Source: Beijerinckiaceae bacterium (lineage in GTDB: Bacteria; Pseudomonadota; Alphaproteobacteria; Rhizobiales; Beijerinckiaceae). From it: a stretch of DNA of 35,748 nt. Shown here in pieces: positions 1 to 8,634 of the stretch; position 1 is the stretch's first letter, and every line of letters begins with the position of its first letter. The notes below the pieces were generated by a model. It was not told the origin of the DNA, did no database searches, and was given only the letters and a program-made list of their open reading frames with translations. A program made the translations under genes and the position numbers. The DNA is taken from assembly GCA_947380915.1 (NCBI GenBank), contig CANCSY010000008.1:1-35748 (forward strand), written 5' to 3'.

Positions 1-24
1 CGTCCCAAATGCTACGTCCCAAAT
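1..24. repeat. Short direct repeat at the window edge
   Basis: The 10-base word CGTCCCAAAT occurs at 1-10 and again at 15-24, a 14-base period. Only two copies are visible because the window starts here, so it may be the tail of a longer tandem repeat or chance. The rest of the stretch up to the tRNA (25-100) holds no recognisable gene. Confidence 0.4.
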
Positions 25-100
25 TTGTCAGGGAAAGTCAGAACCCAAGCGGAATATTCCCCGCCATGACTTGCTAAAAGCAGCTCACGACTCGGCGTGG

Positions 101-176
101 TCCCCGATAGCTCAGTTGGTAGAGCATTCGACTGTTAATCGAATGGTCGCAGGTTCGAGTCCTGCTCGGGGAGCCA
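101..176 (+). tRNA. tRNA-Asn (anticodon GTT)
   Basis: This is a 76-base cloverleaf with encoded CCA. The acceptor arm TCCCCGA (101-107) pairs with TCGGGGA before the G discriminator and CCA. The D-arm contains AGCTCAGTTGGTAGAGC, the anticodon loop CTGTTAA has GTT at 134-136, and the T-arm contains GGTTCGAGTCC. GTT reads Asn codons AAC and AAU. It stands alone at the left border of the catabolic island. tRNA 3' ends are common integration sites, but no second copy of this 3' end was seen in the window. Confidence 0.97.
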
Positions 177-305
177 ACCTTTTCAAGATCTTGGCTCAAA
201 CAGCCCCTACAGCCCAGCTTGGGCAGGTTTGCGTTTGCCATCGGCCGAAGGCCGCGCGCCATAGAAAGCCCCGGCGAAACATCCTACGAGCCTTTCAGGC
301 GATCA

Positions 306-1343
306 TCACTGGGGCAGAATCGCGCTGCGGACTTTCTCGATGATCGCTGGCGGGGTTGCGTAGATCTTGCGGATCATCGCTTCCAGTTCGACGCCGGACA
401 TGGGTGAAATGATCAACTTCTGTTTCTCCGCCTCGGCTAAAAAATCCGTGTCGGTCAACAATTGGGCAAAGGCCTTCCGCATGGCTTCCACCCGTTCTGC
501 GGGCACGTCAGGAGCCATGAAATAGGGCCGGGTGAACAGGCCCTGGGCATAGACGATCTCGAGAATCTGTTTTTGCTCTGGCGTTTTTGCGAAGCTCAGG
601 GCCAGGGGGACCCCGAGCCGGTTCAATTCGGGATCGCCATGGATGGATTCCTGAACGATCACCTTCACCGGCGACCCGCTCTGGAACCAGTCAGGGCGCT
701 GCCAGGAGATGTTCGCGATCCCCTGCCCGCAGATGCCCTGCACCTCGTTCTTGTCCATGGCGAGCATGACCTCGCGCGTTCCGGGATAACCGGCGACGAG
801 CTTCAGTTTGGCGCCCAGTACATTGACGAGCGCACGCGGCATGTCGTGGGTGGTGCCGCCACTGACGCCAATGATCACCTCCTTTTGAAAAACATCGGCG
901 AAGGAGGCGAGGCCGGCGTCGTTGCGCAGGATGCAGGCGAAGAATTCCCCGTTGGCGCTGCCAAGATAGTTGAACTTGAGCGGCTCATGTTTCAGCGCGC
1001 TCTTCTCGACGGAGATCAAGGGATCAAGAAGCGACCCCGGCGACGATGCGCCAATCACAGTTCCGTCGCGGGGCGCGATGGAAAAAACATAGTTGGACGC
1101 CGTATTGCCCCCTGCGCCATTCATATTGGAGGGAATGACATTGGGCCTGCCGGGAATATGTTTTCCAATGTGGCGTCCCACAAGACGCGCATAGGCGTCA
1201 TATCCTCCCCCGGCGCTGGAGCCGATGACCATGGTGACGGTTTTACCGCGATAGAAGGATTCAACCGATTCCTGAGCGCTCGCGCCTGCGGATATTGCAA
1301 GTCCGAGCGCGCATGACGCCAGAGCGCGCTTCAAGCCCATCAT
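306..1343 (-). CDS. TctC/Bug-superfamily periplasmic solute-binding protein (SBP1)
   Basis: A 345-residue secreted protein with a Sec signal peptide (about residues 1-23, ending A-S-A before QES). The mature N-terminus shows the subfamily signature: SFYRGKTV, then GGGYDAYARL, HIPGRP, NMNGAGG (the usual NMPGAGG with Pro changed to Asn) and APRDGTVIG. Family members normally deliver organic acids to a tripartite tricarboxylate transporter or act as orphan sensors. No TctA/TctB partner lies nearby. The start at 1343 is preceded by GGGGAGGGG at about 8 bases; a second ATG follows at once. It is divergent from the hydrolase at 1510, with a 166-base shared promoter region. The ligand cannot be predicted. 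Confidence 0.9.
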   Translation of the reverse strand: MMGLKRALASCALGLAISAGASAQESVESFYRGKTVTMVIGSSAGGGYDAYARLVGRHIGKHIPGRPNVIPSNMNGAGGNTASNYVFSIAPRDGTVIGASSPGSLLDPLISVEKSALKHEPLKFNYLGSANGEFFACILRNDAGLASFADVFQKEVIIGVSGGTTHDMPRALVNVLGAKLKLVAGYPGTREVMLAMDKNEVQGICGQGIANISWQRPDWFQSGSPVKVIVQESIHGDPELNRLGVPLALSFAKTPEQKQILEIVYAQGLFTRPYFMAPDVPAERVEAMRKAFAQLLTDTDFLAEAEKQKLIISPMSGVELEAMIRKIYATPPAIIEKVRSAILPQ

Positions 1344-1509
1344 GGAGCCCCTCCCCTTTTATATTTTCAGCCAACATAACAAACGAGCGATAGCTTGCAA
1401 TCGCCATCACGCTTGCGCTTGTCAAAACAGGGCGTTTCGCGCACCATTCGGGACAGGGTGAAACTCGGTCGAACAAAAACAAACCGACCACCGCTGGAGG
1501 AAGCACCGC

Positions 1510-2808
1510 ATGTCCGTTCGTCTGCTCGACCCGGTCGGCGCCATGGAATTAGTTGATCGCATCAATCTTGACGCTGAATTCGGACTGGTCTCGCGAGACA
1601 TGCGCCTGCACTTATGTCTGGAAATCGGTCCTCACAAACGCTTGATCCGTTTCGTGGATGGCAAAGCCCTGTCCATTGCGCCTCCCGTGCCCATGGCCGA
1701 ACCTGTGGATGTCACCATAAGGGGCGGAACCGAATTCTGGGACACCCTCTTGTCGCCGCATCCGCCGCAGGGTTATCAGAATCTCTATGCCGGGGTGCGT
1801 TTCAAGACCTGCGAAATGTCCGGCAACAGCGAACTCTACTTCGCCTATTTCGCCGCTATCACCCGCCTGATCGAACTCATGCAGGAACAACAAAACGGCC
1901 CCGCGCCCATGCAACAAAGTGCTGCTGCGCCACGCGTCCGTTTTGAAACAACACGCGGCGGCTATGTCTATCTTGATATCGAGGGAATCGAACACCGGGT
2001 CTATTTTGAAGAAGCGGGGGAAGGCATCCCCATGGTTTGCCAGCACACCGCCGGATCAGATGGCCAGCAGTTTCGGCAGTTTCTCGTCGATCCCGACATC
2101 ACCGCAAAATATCGCGTCATCGTTCCGGACCTGCCCTACCATGGCAAATCCCTGCCCCCTGAATCCGTTGAATGGTGGGCGCAGAAATATCGCCTCACCC
2201 GTTCCTTCTTTGTCGCGTTTCATCTCGCCTTCGCGCGCGCGCTGAACCTGGACAGGCCCGTCATCATCGGCAGTTCGATGGGAGGCTCCATCGCCATCGA
2301 CCTGGCGCTGGACGCCCCCGATGACTACCGCGCCGCCATAGCCCTCGAGGAAGGGCTTCGAAGCGTGAAAGCCTCCCATGAAGAGAAGATGGCCAGCTTC
2401 CGCTATTATCGTCACCCCCGCGTGAATGGTGGCGAGCGAGCGGGCGCGTCCATGTATTGCCTCAGCGGCCCCAACAGCCCCAAGAAATATCGCCATGAAG
2501 TATCATGGGGCTATAGCCAGGGCGCGCCGGGCATATTCGCCGGAGATCTCTTCTATCGCCATCTCGACCATGACATGGAAGCCGCAGCCCGAAACATCGA
2601 TACGTCGCGCTGCCCGGTTTACATCATGAATGGCGAATATGATCCGGGCACAGGCATTCCCGAAGGGCAGGAGCTCGCCGCCCAGATCAAGGGGTCCAGA
2701 TTTATTCCCATGAAGGGGCTTGGCCACTTCCCCATGACGGAAGACTTCGCCAGCATGAAGCCATTGCTGATGCCGGTGCTGGAGGAAATTGCAGCGCGTC
2801 AGTCTTAG
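1510..2808 (+). CDS. Alpha/beta hydrolase with N-terminal SCP2-like domain
   Basis: A 432-residue protein with no signal peptide, so probably cytoplasmic. Residues about 1-130 look like an SCP2/sterol-carrier-like lipid-binding fold, judged only by pattern. Residues about 145-430 are an alpha/beta hydrolase: oxyanion region H179-T-A-G, nucleophile elbow G254-S-S-M-G with Ser256, acid Asp378 in the GEYDPG segment, and His406 in GLGHFP. The complete triad predicts an active esterase, lactonase or C-C hydrolase. The start is fixed by GGAGGAA about 8 bases upstream. It is divergent from SBP1, and the shared control region suggests related substrates. The fusion is the unusual part; the substrate is unknown. 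Confidence 0.85.
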   Translation: MSVRLLDPVGAMELVDRINLDAEFGLVSRDMRLHLCLEIGPHKRLIRFVDGKALSIAPPVPMAEPVDVTIRGGTEFWDTLLSPHPPQGYQNLYAGVRFKTCEMSGNSELYFAYFAAITRLIELMQEQQNGPAPMQQSAAAPRVRFETTRGGYVYLDIEGIEHRVYFEEAGEGIPMVCQHTAGSDGQQFRQFLVDPDITAKYRVIVPDLPYHGKSLPPESVEWWAQKYRLTRSFFVAFHLAFARALNLDRPVIIGSSMGGSIAIDLALDAPDDYRAAIALEEGLRSVKASHEEKMASFRYYRHPRVNGGERAGASMYCLSGPNSPKKYRHEVSWGYSQGAPGIFAGDLFYRHLDHDMEAAARNIDTSRCPVYIMNGEYDPGTGIPEGQELAAQIKGSRFIPMKGLGHFPMTEDFASMKPLLMPVLEEIAARQS

Positions 2809-2944
2809 CCGTGGTCCCGAACAAGCATCGGATTTCCTGCTGGAGTTCAGATAAAACTTATGTACCATTATGCGAAATCAAAAATAACTTGAGGTGGCCA
2901 ACAACCTCTGAAGTGATCATGCAATTCAAAAAGCGGAGGGTTCC

Positions 2945-4021
2945 ATGGACGGGTTTCCTACATATGACAAGACCAGGCGTGAGCCTGCGGTTCCCCATCA
3001 GCCGGTCGTGGATCCGGCCGGCTGGTCGACAAGCGAGATGGAGAAACTCGACAACTGGACTTATAATCTCTCCTCGACCGACATTGGCGAGATCATGGAT
3101 GGCGTGGCGAGCATGCGGCGTTCCGGCACGCCCATTGAAGCCATTGGTCCGGAGACGTTTCCCCTGCATCAACTGGCTGTCGGGCTCCATGATGTCCATA
3201 TGGAGATCAGCGATGGACGCGGCGCAGTCAGGATACGGGGCCTTCCGATCGAAGAGCTCGATTATGATGGAGCGATGATCGCCTATCTCGGCATGTCCTC
3301 ATATATCGGCTCACTGGAGCCACAGAACCGATATGGACATCTGGTTGGTCATGTAAAGGATTTCTCCTCCCATGGCACGGCGGCGGAGGGGCGCGGGTAC
3401 AACACCAACGTGCAGTCCTCCCTGCACATTGACTCGACCGATTACGTCGGCCTCCTGTGCTACAACGAACCTAAAAGCGGCGGCAACAGCCGCATCAGCA
3501 GTTCGGTTTCGATCTACAATCGCATACTGGCCGAGCGCCCCGACCTGATCGATGTGCTGCTGGGTCCTTATTACAAGACCCGATATGGCGAACAAAAGCC
3601 CGGCGAGGATCCGTTCTACCGGTTTCCGGTCTTCGCTTTCGTGAATGGCGAATTCAGTTGCTATGGCGTCAGCAAGAGTTTCCTTGCGGCTGACAAGATT
3701 CCCGGCGTCCCCCCCTATACCGATCTTCAGAAAGAGGCGGTGGAGGTTTTCGTGAAGATCGCCGACGAATGCGCTGTCGACATGCCATTCCAACGGGGCG
3801 ACATTCAATACTGCAACAACCACGTCATCCTTCATGCGCGGCGCAATTTCCTGGATGCGCCGCAGGAAGGATATCGTCGGCATATGTGGCGGCTGTGGCT
3901 CAACGAACGTCAGCGTCCGCGGCACATCCATGAGGATCGCAAGGAGCGGCGCAATCGCAGCGAATACCTCGCAGGCATCCCACGGAACGTGCCGCTCGAC
4001 GTGGCGGAACCCGTGCTCTGA
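2945..4021 (+). CDS. TauD/TfdA-family Fe(II)/2-oxoglutarate dioxygenase
   Basis: A 358-residue cytoplasmic enzyme. The iron-binding triad is visible: His161-x-Asp163 in SLHIDSTD and the distal His297 in VILHARR. Arg312 or Arg316 in the RRHMWRLWL segment is the expected 2-oxoglutarate carboxylate ligand. TauD/TfdA enzymes couple 2-oxoglutarate decarboxylation to hydroxylation of sulfonates, aryloxyacids, taurine, carnitine-like amines or similar compounds. Residues 1-90 form an extended N-terminal part longer than in TauD (about 280 residues). GGAGG lies 5-9 bases before the ATG. It begins a forward gene run (dioxygenase, SBP2, SDR, SBP3), which suggests that it processes a compound bound by those receptors. 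Confidence 0.88.
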   Translation: MDGFPTYDKTRREPAVPHQPVVDPAGWSTSEMEKLDNWTYNLSSTDIGEIMDGVASMRRSGTPIEAIGPETFPLHQLAVGLHDVHMEISDGRGAVRIRGLPIEELDYDGAMIAYLGMSSYIGSLEPQNRYGHLVGHVKDFSSHGTAAEGRGYNTNVQSSLHIDSTDYVGLLCYNEPKSGGNSRISSSVSIYNRILAERPDLIDVLLGPYYKTRYGEQKPGEDPFYRFPVFAFVNGEFSCYGVSKSFLAADKIPGVPPYTDLQKEAVEVFVKIADECAVDMPFQRGDIQYCNNHVILHARRNFLDAPQEGYRRHMWRLWLNERQRPRHIHEDRKERRNRSEYLAGIPRNVPLDVAEPVL

Positions 4022-4188
4022 ACCTCAGCGCAGCGGCGCCGAAAATGAGGGTTGGCGGCTCGATCCAGACAGGTCGAACCGTCAATTCTGGTTCATTCGG
4101 CGCCACCCTGCCCCAGGGCGCGCGCTGAAACCGATGCTTAAACCCCGACGCCCCCGGATGATCCGAACCGCAGGGATGGAGGATATCC

Positions 4189-5202
4189 ATGTATCGATTG
4201 TTGGCATTCCTGCTCGCAACCTTCTGCGTTGGAAGCGCCACCGCAGAGGACGCGGATGTCGCCGAATTCTATAAAGGCAAACAACTCCAATTGCGCATCG
4301 GGTCAGCCGCCGGATCGGGCTATGACCTGACCGGGCGGCTGATCGCGGCCCATTTCGGCAAGCATATACCCGGCTCGCCCCACATCATTGTCCAGAACGT
4401 ACCGGGCGCAGGCAGTCTGCAACTGGCCAATCAACTGGCGCAGAGCGCGCCAAAAGATGGGACCGTGATCGGATTGGTGTCGAACGGGATGCCGACAGCG
4501 CCGCTGCTGACCCCCGACCGCGCCAAATTCGATATGTCCAGATTCAACTGGATCGGCACCAATGCGCCAGAGGCGCAGATCGTCATGGTGCGCAATACAG
4601 CGCCAGCCCAGACGATGAACGATCTTTTCCTGAAGGAGACGATCATTGGCGCCACCGCGCCCGGCACAGCCGTTTATGATGTCCCCATCGTCATGAACGC
4701 CCTCATGGGCACTAAATTCAAGATCGTTTCTGGCTATGATGGAACCGCCCAGATTGATCTTGCGGCGGAACGTGGCGAAGTTCATGGGCTGGGCGCGCAG
4801 GGCTGGGGGAGCGCGAAAACCCGCAACCTCCAGGATATTCAAGCAGGAACGATAAAGATCATCGCGCAATATGGTTTCAAGCCCCATCCCGACCTGCCCA
4901 ACGTTCCCCTTTTTGGCCTTCCACAAAACGAGATTGATCGGCAGGCGCTGATACTGATGCTATCGCGGCAGGAATTCGGGCGACCGCTTGTTCTCCCGGA
5001 AGGCGTCCCGCCAACCCGAGTGGCGTCCTTGCGCAAGGCGTTTCAGGACACCATGAAAGACAAGGACTTTCTGGCGGAAGCTGCGAAGGCGGGCATTGAA
5101 GTCAATCCCATCAGCGGCGAAGAGCTTGCCTCTCTCAACCAAACAATCATGCAAACCAATCCCCTCGCCGTCGAGCGCTTGCGGAAACTTCTGGTTCCCT
5201 GA
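4189..5202 (+). CDS. TctC/Bug-superfamily periplasmic solute-binding protein (SBP2)
   Basis: A 337-residue secreted binding protein. The signal peptide covers about residues 1-19 (ending A-T-A before EDADV). Signature segments are EFYKGKQL, GSGYDLTGRL, HIPGSP, QNVPGAGS and APKDGTVIG. The SNGMPTAPLL segment closely matches SNGMATTPLL of SBP3, so these two are the closest pair in the set by eye, and they share the YDLTGRL variant. GGAGG precedes the ATG. It lies 167 bases after the dioxygenase. A hairpin (CCCTG/CAGGG, 4106-4118) stands in that gap but has no T-tract. Confidence 0.9.
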   Translation: MYRLLAFLLATFCVGSATAEDADVAEFYKGKQLQLRIGSAAGSGYDLTGRLIAAHFGKHIPGSPHIIVQNVPGAGSLQLANQLAQSAPKDGTVIGLVSNGMPTAPLLTPDRAKFDMSRFNWIGTNAPEAQIVMVRNTAPAQTMNDLFLKETIIGATAPGTAVYDVPIVMNALMGTKFKIVSGYDGTAQIDLAAERGEVHGLGAQGWGSAKTRNLQDIQAGTIKIIAQYGFKPHPDLPNVPLFGLPQNEIDRQALILMLSRQEFGRPLVLPEGVPPTRVASLRKAFQDTMKDKDFLAEAAKAGIEVNPISGEELASLNQTIMQTNPLAVERLRKLLVP

Positions 5203-5280
5203 TCTGACGCCCAGGGCTCCTCTCGCGCTTTTGTTTTCAAGACGCACACAAGAGGGAAGAAGATGCATGCTCCCGGGCGC

Positions 5281-5294
5281 GCAAGGCGCCTTGC
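5281..5294. promoter_or_regulatory. 14-base perfect palindrome upstream of the SDR gene
   Basis: GCAAGGCGCCTTGC is its own reverse complement. It lies in the 212-base gap between SBP2 and the SDR gene, 79 bases after the SBP2 stop. A perfect dyad of this length in non-coding DNA is a plausible operator for a dimeric regulator. No regulator gene is present in the window and no second copy was noticed, so the role is inferred. Confidence 0.3.
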
Positions 5295-5335
5295 CACTGG
5301 AACGCATTTGAATTCTAATCCATGAGTTCATCGTC

Positions 5336-5378
5336 TTCGGGGTCACGAACAAAGATAAAAACGCTGCCCCGAATTTTT
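5336..5378 (+). terminator. Possible long-loop terminator-like hairpin
   Basis: TTCGGGG (5336-5342) pairs with CCCCGAA (5367-5373) across a 24-base loop and is followed directly by TTTTT. The stem plus T-tract matches an intrinsic terminator, but the loop is long. It would end the SBP2 message before the SDR gene. Confidence 0.3.
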
Positions 5379-5414
5379 GAATCCACTGTTTCATGTGGAA
5401 GGCAGGGAGGTAAA

Positions 5415-6119
5415 ATGACCGGGAGCAAAGTCGCAATCGTCACTGGCGCGGGCAGTGGAATTGGTGGCGCCATCGCGCGCAAACTCGTGTGCGAAGGCTA
5501 TCGCGTGATCGGAGCGGACATCGCCTGGCGCGGTGACGCAAATGATCCACGAGACCACGGCATCCTCCGCAAGACCTGCAATGTCCGAAAGACGGATGAG
5601 ATCCGCAAGCTTTTCTCGGACTGCATGGCGACGGAAGGCCGTCTGGATGTTCTGGTCAATTCCGCTGGCGTCAGTGGCCGTTGGAAGATCGCGGACATCA
5701 GCGATGAAGACTGGAACCGGGTGATGGAGATCAACCTCTTTGGAACCTTCGCCTGCATGCGTGAAGCCGCAAATATCATGATGGCCCAGAAGAACGGACG
5801 CATCATCAACATAGCCTCAAATCGCGGTTTGCATGGCTTGAAGAACGGCTCTCCTTATGCGGCGTCAAAAGGCGCCGTCCTGTCCTTGACGAAGACCGGC
5901 GCTCTCGAGCTTGGCGCTTACAACATAGGCGTCTTCGCCCTGCTGCCCGGGGCGACGGATACGCCTTTGTTGCGTGGCACACGCACCGATGCTGACGTCG
6001 CGGCCATCAAGGATCTTAATCAACCAGAGCATGTGGCGGATGCGATCGCGCCTCTGCTGCATCCTGATGCGATCACTTACAACGGCGCTTGCATCCCTGT
6101 TGCGCGGCGGGAGGTCTGA
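5415..6119 (+). CDS. SDR-family NAD(P)-dependent oxidoreductase
   Basis: A 234-residue classical short-chain dehydrogenase/reductase that oxidises or reduces an alcohol/ketone with NAD(P). The cofactor motif TGAGSGIG lies at 10-17, NSAG at 82-85, and the catalytic tetrad is Asn107, Ser135, Tyr148 and Lys152 (YAASK). Asp35 after the second beta strand favours NAD. The start at 5415 is chosen over an upstream in-frame ATG at 5322 because GGGAGG sits directly before it and the SDR fold begins there. The C-terminus (NGACIPVARREV) lacks the usual G-G ending of this family, so the tail may be altered. It lies between SBP2 and SBP3. Confidence 0.9.
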   Translation: MTGSKVAIVTGAGSGIGGAIARKLVCEGYRVIGADIAWRGDANDPRDHGILRKTCNVRKTDEIRKLFSDCMATEGRLDVLVNSAGVSGRWKIADISDEDWNRVMEINLFGTFACMREAANIMMAQKNGRIINIASNRGLHGLKNGSPYAASKGAVLSLTKTGALELGAYNIGVFALLPGATDTPLLRGTRTDADVAAIKDLNQPEHVADAIAPLLHPDAITYNGACIPVARREV

Positions 6120-6213
6120 CGGATTTCCCGAAATTCCAGGCCGCAATGATGATCGCCTCCAGGCTGGTTGTTCGAGCGTCGGCTCATGACGCTGCTGGAA
6201 AGGAGCAAGAAGC

Positions 6214-7248
6214 ATGAAATCGAAACTGTTCCCCATGGCGCTGATGGCTTGTTTCTTCCTGCCGGGATCCAACCGGGCCGAGGCTCAATCACCGACGGAA
6301 TTCTATAAAGGCCGCACGGTGTTTCTCCAGATCGGATCGGGCGCGGGCGGCGCATATGATTTGACCGGACGGCTCTTCGTCAGACATATGGGGCCCTTCA
6401 TACCCGGTTCCCCAAAGCTTGTGCCGCAAAACATCCCCGGAGGCGGAAGCCTCAACATGGCGAACAATTACGGCAAGATAGCAGTCCGAGACGGGTCCGT
6501 GTTCGGCGTCTTCAACAGCGGGATGGCGACAACGCCATTGCTGATGCCTGACGTGGCGCAATTTGATCCACGCCAATTCCATTATCTGGGCTCCCCCAGC
6601 CGGGAAGCTCATATTCTCGTTTCATGGCATCAGTCACCTCTGCAAAAGATGCAGGATGCGTTTGACAAGGAGATCATCGTGGGAGCCACCGCTCCTGGCG
6701 GGGCGCCCTACGAGTTTCCGTTCCTGACAAACATGCTGACGGGCACGAAATTCAAGATCGTCACCGGCTACAAGAGCAATCAGGAAACCAAACTCGCGAT
6801 GGAACGTGGCGAGATCCATGCAACCGCCGGTCTGGGATGGGCCACAGCGAAGGCCGAATACATGCCGGAGATCGAGAGCAAACGCATATTGGTGGTCGCG
6901 AGCTTCGCCTTCAAGGCGCATCCGGAACTCTCGCAATATCCCGTGCTGCCAAGCGGCCGTTCCGAGGAGGATCGGCAAATCTTCCAGCTCATGTATGCCC
7001 GTCAAGCCTACGGTCGCCCCTTCGCAACGCCGCCGGGCGTCCCCAAAGAACGGGTGGAAGCACTGCGCAAAGCCTTCGAAGAAACAATGAAGGACAATGC
7101 CTTTCTGGAGGAGGCGAAACGGTTGAGCATCGATATAAGCCCCGTATCGGCTGACGAACTCACCCAATTGACGGACGACCTCTACAAAACTCCGCAATCT
7201 GTTCTCGATCGCGTTCGGTCAATCCTGGGCCCCGCCACGGCGCAATGA
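6214..7248 (+). CDS. TctC/Bug-superfamily periplasmic solute-binding protein (SBP3)
   Basis: A 344-residue secreted protein with a signal peptide ending A-E-A at about residue 24. The signature reads EFYKGRTV, GGAYDLTGRL, FIPGSP, QNIPGGGS. It shares the YDLTGRL and SNGM-x-T-x-PLL variants with SBP2, which suggests a local duplication with the SDR gene between the copies. AGGAG precedes the start. The gap to the SDR gene is 94 bases, so co-transcription is possible. The ligand is unknown. Confidence 0.9.
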   Translation: MKSKLFPMALMACFFLPGSNRAEAQSPTEFYKGRTVFLQIGSGAGGAYDLTGRLFVRHMGPFIPGSPKLVPQNIPGGGSLNMANNYGKIAVRDGSVFGVFNSGMATTPLLMPDVAQFDPRQFHYLGSPSREAHILVSWHQSPLQKMQDAFDKEIIVGATAPGGAPYEFPFLTNMLTGTKFKIVTGYKSNQETKLAMERGEIHATAGLGWATAKAEYMPEIESKRILVVASFAFKAHPELSQYPVLPSGRSEEDRQIFQLMYARQAYGRPFATPPGVPKERVEALRKAFEETMKDNAFLEEAKRLSIDISPVSADELTQLTDDLYKTPQSVLDRVRSILGPATAQ

Positions 7249-7276
7249 CGCAAGCGAAGGCATTGACGGCTCGCCT

Positions 7277-7305
7277 CGCCCCGGCAGACCGGGAGCGGGT
7301 TTGTT
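7277..7305 (+). terminator. Candidate intrinsic terminator after SBP3
   Basis: CGC-CCCGG (7277-7284) pairs with CCGGG-A-GCG (7289-7297) with one bulged A and a four-base loop, followed by TTTGTT. It begins 29 bases after the SBP3 stop codon. The T-tract is short, so strength is uncertain. Confidence 0.45.
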
Positions 7306-7396
7306 GGGCTTTGACAAGGATCATTCGCTATGGGTGCATCGAACTGGTAGCATTATTCCATGCCGGGTCTTCCGCCGGTCAACGCAGGAGACGGAT

Positions 7397-7540
7397 ATGG
7401 CCAAGGGCCAGATGAAGGGCAACAAGGAAACCAAGAAGCCGAAAGCGGACAAGGACAAGCCAAAGGGTGGCGGCTCCGCCTACAAGCTTGGTCAGGGCAA
7501 GGGCGAGTCTGCGGTCAGTTCGCTGGTCAAGAAGTCCTGA
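7397..7540 (+). CDS. Small lysine/glycine-rich basic protein
   Basis: A 47-residue, very hydrophilic protein: a Lys/Gly-rich stretch (about residues 2-26), then SAYKLGQGKGES and a short tail ending VKKS. There is no signal peptide or membrane segment. The ATG at 7397 has GCAGGAG upstream at a good distance; the longer in-frame reading from 7301 has no ribosome site and is not favoured. A TTGACA box at 7311-7316 could belong to its own promoter, but no convincing -10 was found. The composition resembles small conserved unknown proteins of alphaproteobacteria. No function is assigned. Its stop lies 4 bases from the convergent SBP4 stop. Confidence 0.65.
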   Translation: MAKGQMKGNKETKKPKADKDKPKGGGSAYKLGQGKGESAVSSLVKKS

Positions 7541-7544
7541 TACC

Positions 7545-8576
7545 CTAAGGACGGGCTGCCTTGCGCAAACGCTCAAGGGAGCCCGCATCCGTGGCGTAGA
7601 CCCTTGCGATCAGCGCCTCGATCTGCGCGCCATCCATGGGCGCGTTGATTTCCAGCGAGGATTTTTCCGCATCCGCCAGGAATTCGGGATCAACCACCAT
7701 TTTTGCAAAAGCCTGACGCAGCATGGCCTGAACGGCGGGCGGCGTGCCCGGAGGCGCGGCATAGGGGCGCCCCATGCTCTGGCGCGACAGGGCGATCTCC
7801 ATGATCTTTCGATCCTCCTCCCGCGCGATCAGATCGGTCGCCAGGGGAAGATCCTTCAACTCGGGATGGGGAGCCGTCGAGAACTGCAGGAGGGGCACGA
7901 CCAGTTTCTGGTCGATCCAATCCCGGCGCATGCGCTTGAGATTGTCCCACGAGAAATTGAGGCGTCCTTCGATCTCGCCGCGCTCCATGGCGAGATCCTG
8001 CGCCGCCGTGCCTTGATAGCAGCAGATCATCTTGAAGCGCGTTCCAGCGAATGCGTTCAGCAGCGAACCGAAGACCGCAGCATCGCCCGCCACGCCGCCA
8101 ATCGGCACCACAATGGTGCGCTCACGCAACTGGGCGGCTGATGTCACCTGAGCCGTGTGCCAGGCGATGGCCAGACTGACCTCTCCGTTGAGGCTGGCGA
8201 TCCAGCTGAGGGACCTGGGGTCCAGCTTGCCGTGGGTGTCTTCACCGGTCAGCAGGGGCTCGGTGGGCAGGCCCCTGTAAAGGGCGGCGATGACCGTTCC
8301 ATCCCTTGGGGCGACCTCGCTGAGATAATTGGCGGCGATCAGGCTGTCGGCCCCCGGCATCAGCTTGATATTGATGGTCGGCGCCCCCGGAAGGTGCTGG
8401 CCAAGACGACGCTGAACAAGCTGGGCATATTTCGTATAGGCGCTGCCCGTGGTGTCGCCCGCGATGACCGTGACCTGCTTGCCCCGGAAATAGTCGGGCG
8501 GCAGGGCCTGGGCGAGGGCCGCAGCGGGACACAAGGCGGCGAGCAGCCAGACCGTCTTCAAGAGCGCTTTATTCAT
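7545..8576 (-). CDS. TctC/Bug-superfamily periplasmic solute-binding protein (SBP4)
   Basis: A 343-residue secreted protein with a signal peptide ending A-L-A (about residue 22). The start at 8576 is preferred over 8606 because GGAGG lies 9 bases before it and the signal peptide begins there. It is the most divergent of the eight similar SBPs: the usual GGGYDxYARL loop is GSAYTKYAQL, and NMPGAGG is LMPGADS. This predicts a different ligand pocket. It is downstream of and co-directional with the amidohydrolase ending at 8635 (58-base gap), so the two probably form one transcript. Confidence 0.88.
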   Translation of the reverse strand: MNKALLKTVWLLAALCPAAALAQALPPDYFRGKQVTVIAGDTTGSAYTKYAQLVQRRLGQHLPGAPTINIKLMPGADSLIAANYLSEVAPRDGTVIAALYRGLPTEPLLTGEDTHGKLDPRSLSWIASLNGEVSLAIAWHTAQVTSAAQLRERTIVVPIGGVAGDAAVFGSLLNAFAGTRFKMICCYQGTAAQDLAMERGEIEGRLNFSWDNLKRMRRDWIDQKLVVPLLQFSTAPHPELKDLPLATDLIAREEDRKIMEIALSRQSMGRPYAAPPGTPPAVQAMLRQAFAKMVVDPEFLADAEKSSLEINAPMDGAQIEALIARVYATDAGSLERLRKAARP

Positions 8577-8634
8577 CTTGCACAGCCTCCCAGTGCGCGC
8601 AGTCAAAGACCGCCACCTGGCCCTTTTCCGGACC

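Noticed and set aside
7311..7339. TTGACA at 7311 as a full promoter for the small basic protein
   Set aside because: No TATAAT-like word at a 16-18 base spacing; evidence is too weak for a separate feature.
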